In this document: positions 12,238 to 15,508 of the stretch, one piece after another
How the letters are laid out: each line of letters starts with the position of its first letter
How positions within the stretch are numbered: position 1 is the stretch's first letter
Source of the DNA: an uncultured Clostridia bacterium
Lineage (GTDB): Bacteria; Bacillota; Clostridia; Oscillospirales; Oscillospiraceae
NCBI GenBank assembly: GCA_945918315.1
Contig: CAMEIK010000010.1
Span: forward strand, 1-15,508
Direction of reading: 5' to 3'
Length of the DNA: 15,508 nucleotides
The notes under the pieces: generated by a model
What the model was told of the DNA's origin: nothing
The model's database searches: none
Seen by the model: the letters and a program-made list of their open reading frames with translations, nothing else
Translations under genes and position numbers: made by a program

Positions 12238-13119
12238 ATGAAACGAATCCTCGCTATATCTTTATGCGCCGGGCTGCTGCTTTCCCTGATTGGGTGCGGC
12301 AGCTTACCCTGTGCCGATATTGCCGCTACCACACTTCCCGTGGCGGAATTCACCCAGCGGCTTTGTCAGGGCACCGGACTGACCGTGACCCGGCTGGTTA
12401 CGGAGCCGGTTTCCTGTCTGCACGATTACTCCCTGAATGTCAGCCAGGTCAAAGCTGCCGAGGCTGCCGATACCATCGTGATCTCCGGCGCCGGGCTGGA
12501 GGATTTTCTGGAAGGCGTCATCGAGGAAGAAAAGGTCATCGATGCCTCCGCCGGAATTCCTTTGCTCTGCGGGGAGGACCACAACAGGGAACACGAGGAA
12601 GAACACACAGGGCATCACCATGAGGAAGATCCTCACATCTGGCTCTCTCCCGTGTGCGCCGCCAAAATGGCGGAAAATATCTGTGCCGGCCTTTCCCGGC
12701 GCTATCCCCAGTACGCTCAGGTTTTTTCCGATAATCTTGTGCCCCTGCTGGATGAGCTGGACGCTTTGCAGCGGTATGGGGAGGATTCCCTGTCCGGCCT
12801 GTCCTGCCGGGAGCTCATCACCTTCCACGACGGCTTTTCCTACTTTGCCGAAAGCTTTCACTTGACAATCCTTGCGGCGGTGGAGGAAGAATCCGGCAGC
12901 GAAGCTTCCGCCCGGGAGCTCATCGAGCTTATCGGACTTGCCCGGGAGCACAGCCTTCCCGCCATTTTTATTGAGGTAAACGGCAGCCCCTCCGCCGCCT
13001 CCGTTCTCTCCCGGGAAACGGGAATCCGGATTTTTTCCCTGGACATGGCCATGGCCGGGGACAGCTATTTTGCCGCCATGTACCGCAACATCGAAACCGT
13101 AAAGGAGGCCCTGGGATGA
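12238..13119 (+). CDS. znuA: Zinc-type ABC importer substrate-binding lipoprotein
   Basis: A 293-residue metal-binding protein of the cluster 9 (ZnuA/AdcA/TroA) family, which catches Zn(II) or Mn(II) outside the cell. The N terminus is a lipoprotein signal peptide ending LSLIGC, so Cys20 should be lipidated. Likely metal ligands are His62 (CLHDY), His133 (DPHIWL), His197 (ITFHDGF) and Asp269 or Asp275 near the C terminus. Between the first two lies a His/Glu-rich loop (114-130, with GHHHEED), the mark of zinc-specific members. The usual TTFYP start of the mature domain is changed to ATTLPV. The stop overlaps the next gene as ATGA. Zinc is more likely than manganese because of the His-rich loop. 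A znuA-like role is secure; the symbol is by homology. Confidence 0.9.
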   Translation: MKRILAISLCAGLLLSLIGCGSLPCADIAATTLPVAEFTQRLCQGTGLTVTRLVTEPVSCLHDYSLNVSQVKAAEAADTIVISGAGLEDFLEGVIEEEKVIDASAGIPLLCGEDHNREHEEEHTGHHHEEDPHIWLSPVCAAKMAENICAGLSRRYPQYAQVFSDNLVPLLDELDALQRYGEDSLSGLSCRELITFHDGFSYFAESFHLTILAAVEEESGSEASARELIELIGLAREHSLPAIFIEVNGSPSAASVLSRETGIRIFSLDMAMAGDSYFAAMYRNIETVKEALG

Positions 13120-13868
13120 AGGAGCTTTCCCATAACCGGGACTGCGGACAGTCCTGCTGCCTGCGGGTGGAAAAACTGTCCGTAAAAATCGGAAACGACG
13201 AAATATTGAAAAATGCCGAGCTCCATGTCCACTGCGGAGAGCTCGCCGCCCTGATCGGCCCCAACGGCGCCGGGAAAAGCACCCTGCTGAAAGCCATTCT
13301 GGGTCAGCGGGACTACACCGGCGTAATCGCCTTCAGCCAGCCTGGCCAGCGGAGCAAAAAGCCCCGGATCGGCTATGTGCCCCAAAGTCCCAGCTTTGAT
13401 CCCAGCGAACCCATCAGCGTGGCGGACCTGTTCGCCTGCTGCATGAGCCGCCGGCCGGCCTTTCTGGGCCTGTCCGGGGCCATGCGTCAGACGGTACTGA
13501 CCTGTCTTCAGCGGGTACACGGAGAGGACCTGATGGACAAGCGGGTGGGCACCCTCTCCGGCGGTGAGCTCCAGCGGGTGCTGCTGGCCCTGGCCCTGGA
13601 GCCAATCCCCAATATTCTGATTCTGGACGAGCCTCTGTCCGGTGTGGATGTGGAGGGCATGAACGCCCTCATGGACATGCTGGATGAGATCCGGAAAACC
13701 TACGACCTGTCCATTCTCATGACCACCCACGATTTTTCCATGCTTCCCCGGTACGCCGACCAGGTGGCCCTCATTGACCACACCGTGGTGTGCAGGGGTA
13801 CACCCCAGGAGGTTCTTTCCTCGGAAGCCTTCCGCAGGACCTTCCACATGCAAGGAGGCAGCCTATGA
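13116..13868 (+). CDS. znuC: Zinc-type ABC importer ATPase
   Basis: A 250-residue ABC ATPase that powers the metal importer. Motifs are complete: Walker A GPNGAGKST (48-56), Q-loop Gln90 in YVPQ, signature LSGGE (147-151), Walker B ILILDEP (167-173), D-loop SGVD (175-178) and switch His205 in TTHD. The N terminus is longer than usual by about 15 residues and carries three cysteines (CGQSCC, 10-15), which could bind metal; this is speculation. ATG 13116 overlaps the binding-protein stop and is preceded by AAAGGAGG, so translation is coupled. The permease start overlaps its own stop in the same way. Metal specificity rests on the adjacent lipoprotein. Confidence 0.93.
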   Translation: MKELSHNRDCGQSCCLRVEKLSVKIGNDEILKNAELHVHCGELAALIGPNGAGKSTLLKAILGQRDYTGVIAFSQPGQRSKKPRIGYVPQSPSFDPSEPISVADLFACCMSRRPAFLGLSGAMRQTVLTCLQRVHGEDLMDKRVGTLSGGELQRVLLALALEPIPNILILDEPLSGVDVEGMNALMDMLDEIRKTYDLSILMTTHDFSMLPRYADQVALIDHTVVCRGTPQEVLSSEAFRRTFHMQGGSL

Positions 13869-14704
13869 GTATCTGGTACTCTCTTCTGGAGCTTCTTCCG
13901 GTGGAAATGCTCCGGTGGGACTTCATGAAAAATGCCCTGCTTGCCCTGCTGTTGATGGCTCCCCTGTTTGGGATTCTTTCCACCATGATTGTCACCGGAC
14001 GCATGAGCTTTTTTTCCGACGCTCTGGGCCACTCCGCCTTTACCGGCATCGCCATCGGCTGCATCGCGGGAATCGCCTTCCCCCTTGCCGCGGCGGTTCT
14101 CTTCAGCCTGGCCTTCTCATTGCTGTTTTCCTTCGTCCGGAGCCGGAGCCGCCAGTCGGCGGACACCCTGATCGGTGTCTTTTCCAGCACCGCGGTGGCG
14201 CTGGGGATTTTCGCCGCCACCCTGGGCGGCGGCAGCTTCACAAAATACAACCGTTACCTCATTGGCGATGTGCTGTCCATCTCCCCCACGGAGATCGGCA
14301 TGCTGGCATTGGTCCTGGTCTTTGTGCTGGTATTCTGGTTCCTTTATGCCAACCGGCTGACCCTTTCCGCGGTCCATCCCCAGCTGGCTTCCTCCCGGGG
14401 CGTTCCCGTTGGGCTGTCCCAGACCCTGTTCACCGCCGCCATCGCGGTGGTTGTAACTCTGTCCATTTCCAGCATGGGGCTTCTGATTCTCAACTCCCTG
14501 CTGGTGCTTCCCGCTGCCGCCTCCCGGAATGTGGCCCGGAATATCCGCCAGTACACCCTGCTATCCGTTCTTTTCGCTTTGGCGGCAGGTATCGGAGGGC
14601 TGATTGTGTCCTACTATCTGGGCTGTTCCGCGGGCGCCGCCATCAGCCTGCTGCTGGCGGCCATTTTCGCCGTGACCTTCTGCTTAAGAAAGCGGGTGGG
14701 CTAA
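13865..14704 (+). CDS. znuB: Zinc-type ABC importer permease
   Basis: A 279-residue integral membrane protein of the ABC-3 family, the channel subunit of ZnuB/AdcB/TroC-type importers. It has about eight hydrophobic segments. Family stretches include FMKNALLALLLMAPLFGIL, the conserved MSFFSDALGHSAFTGIAIG coupling and membrane region, ADTLIGVFSSTAVALG, and SMGLLILNSLLVLPAAASR near the C-terminal half. ATG 13865 overlaps the ATPase stop (ATGA) with AAGGAGG upstream; the frame extends back inside the ATPase gene, where it has no permease character. Its TAA overlaps the ATG of trmO by one base (TAATG). It would form a homodimer with two ATPase copies. Confidence 0.93.
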   Translation: MSIWYSLLELLPVEMLRWDFMKNALLALLLMAPLFGILSTMIVTGRMSFFSDALGHSAFTGIAIGCIAGIAFPLAAAVLFSLAFSLLFSFVRSRSRQSADTLIGVFSSTAVALGIFAATLGGGSFTKYNRYLIGDVLSISPTEIGMLALVLVFVLVFWFLYANRLTLSAVHPQLASSRGVPVGLSQTLFTAAIAVVVTLSISSMGLLILNSLLVLPAAASRNVARNIRQYTLLSVLFALAAGIGGLIVSYYLGCSAGAAISLLLAAIFAVTFCLRKRVG

Positions 14705-15390
14705 TGGCGGACATCCAACCAATTGCTTTCATGCGAAGCGATTTCGGTGGAAAATTCGGAATTCCCCGGCAAAGCGGTCTTGTGGATACCCTGCGCTCCA
14801 CCATTGTCTTCCAGCCGGATTTCCGAAACGACGACGCTCTTCGGGGCATCGAGGGCTTTTCTCACCTGTGGATCATCTGGCAGTTTTCAAAGTCTGTCGG
14901 AAAGGGATGGTCCCCCACGGTCCGACCGCCCCGGCTGGGCGGGAACACCCGAATGGGAGTTTTCGCCACCCGTTCCCCCTTTCGGCCTAACAATCTGGGA
15001 CTGTCCTGTGTGACGCTTCTCGGTACAGAGCGGACGGATGCTTTCGGCACCGTGCTCCATGTGGGCGGCGCCGATCTGCTGGACGGTACCCCGATTTTTG
15101 ACATCAAGCCCTATATTCCCTACTGCGACTGCCAACCGGAAGCCCTGGGGGGCTTCACCCAAGAGGCCGGTGAGTATCTTCTCCGGGTGGATTTTCCTCA
15201 GGACCTGCTTTCCCTGCTCCCGGAAGAAAAACGGGATGCCGCGGTGGGCGTGCTGTCCCACGACCCGCGGCCCTCCTACCAGCAGCAGCCCGGACGAGTC
15301 TACGGCATGACCTTCGCCGGCTGTAATATCCGCTTTACCGTGGAGGAGGGCGTGCTGCACGTTGTCTCCGCGGAACAGGCCGGCAAGTAA
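14704..15390 (+). CDS. trmO: tRNA (t6A37) N6-methyltransferase
   Basis: A 228-residue TrmO (YaeB/TsaA, UPF0066) enzyme that methylates N6-threonylcarbamoyladenosine at position 37 of some tRNAs to m6t6A with SAM. Family marks: QPIAFMRSDFGGKFGIPRQS (5-24), GIEGFSHLWIIWQF (48-61), the SAM-binding GGNTRMGVFATRSPFRPNN (79-97) and LGLSCV, and DLLDGTPIFDIKPYIPYCD (124-142). The C-terminal domain has the DPRPSYQQQPGRVYGMTF segment. ATG 14704 overlaps the permease stop as TAATG, with only a weak GGGTGGG ahead, so translation depends on coupling to the permease. The frame is open far upstream, but those codons lie inside the importer genes. It is the last gene of the operon and ends just before a strong terminator. 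Confidence 0.95.
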   Translation: MADIQPIAFMRSDFGGKFGIPRQSGLVDTLRSTIVFQPDFRNDDALRGIEGFSHLWIIWQFSKSVGKGWSPTVRPPRLGGNTRMGVFATRSPFRPNNLGLSCVTLLGTERTDAFGTVLHVGGADLLDGTPIFDIKPYIPYCDCQPEALGGFTQEAGEYLLRVDFPQDLLSLLPEEKRDAAVGVLSHDPRPSYQQQPGRVYGMTFAGCNIRFTVEEGVLHVVSAEQAGK

Positions 15391-15394
15391 CACG

Positions 15395-15435
15395 CAGCGG
15401 TGATTCCTTTCCGATCAGGGATCACCGCTGTTTTT
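15395..15435 (+). terminator. Terminator of the zinc importer-trmO operon
   Basis: CAGCGGTGATTCC (15395-15407) pairs with GGGATCACCGCTG (15418-15430) over 13 bases with one G-T pair, followed by five T. It starts four bases after the trmO stop. Confidence 0.92.
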
Positions 15436-15508
15436 CGTTACGGCAACACCGCGCAATTCGGCAAGAGCCGGTGGCGAGGGATTTTTCCTCAGCCGAACCT
15501 TTGGAAAA
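15436..15508. other. Folded non-coding sequence at the right edge
   Basis: No gene is visible. TTCGGC (15457-15462) and GCCGAA (15492-15497) are inverted arms, and inside them GGCGAGG (15473-15479) can pair with CCTC-A-GCC (15487-15494) across a T-rich loop; the two pairings compete. It may be a leader, part of a dispersed repeat, or a second terminator. The window ends before this can be settled. Confidence 0.3.

Noticed and set aside
13774..14703. 310-codon upstream extension of trmO suggesting a fusion protein
   Set aside because: These codons lie inside znuC and znuB in another frame and look like low-complexity Arg/Pro/His shadow; TrmO's normal N terminus starts at 14704.

Overview
The window reads as a chromosomal segment of a GC-rich, anaerobic, gut-type Clostridia (Oscillospiraceae-like Firmicutes). 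This rests on the ylxM-ffh-rpsP-khpA-rimM-trmD gene order, strong GGAGG ribosome binding sites, sigma-A promoters, and the families present. No database search was possible, so the taxonomic call is an inference. There are no RNA genes, phage genes, insertion sequences or CRISPR arrays. Most of the window is core housekeeping with several tight operons.

Layout. Positions 8-1198 (minus): a 44-codon ORF, truA and a cysteine-less ArsC/Spx-like gene, all overlapping. Positions 1286-3781 (minus): a Cu(I) P-type ATPase with a CopZ-like domain fused in frame at its C terminus, whose joint contains a good internal ribosome binding site and ATG. Divergent from it (4033-5269, plus): an HxlR-family regulator and a DegV-family lipid-binding protein. 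The divergent control region (3782-4032) holds two promoters, a palindrome between them, and a long structured ATPase leader with a possible overlapping upstream ORF. Positions 5394-6626 (plus): a ThrE-type amino-acid exporter with its own promoter and terminator.

Positions 6677-10957 (minus) hold one translation and secretion operon behind a near-consensus promoter (TTGACA-17-TACAAT): ylxM, ffh, rpsP, khpA, rimM, trmD and a sirtuin coupled to trmD by a GTGA overlap. A perfect hairpin between khpA and rimM may trim downstream expression. A GNAT acetyltransferase (11062-11697, minus) lies upstream. Positions 11885-12118 (plus) encode a stand-alone 77-aa protein of unknown function. Positions 12238-15390 (plus) hold a zinc-type ABC importer (lipoprotein, ATPase, permease) with the tRNA methyltransferase gene trmO, every junction overlapping. 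The operon ends in a strong terminator, and the last 73 bases hold only unexplained folded sequence.

The most interesting region is the copper locus: a possible two-product CopA/CopZ gene, an HxlR regulator in place of the usual CsoR or CopY, and a long leader. Secondary points are the ArsC-like protein without its catalytic cysteine, the sirtuin in the trmD operon, and trmO coupled to zinc uptake.
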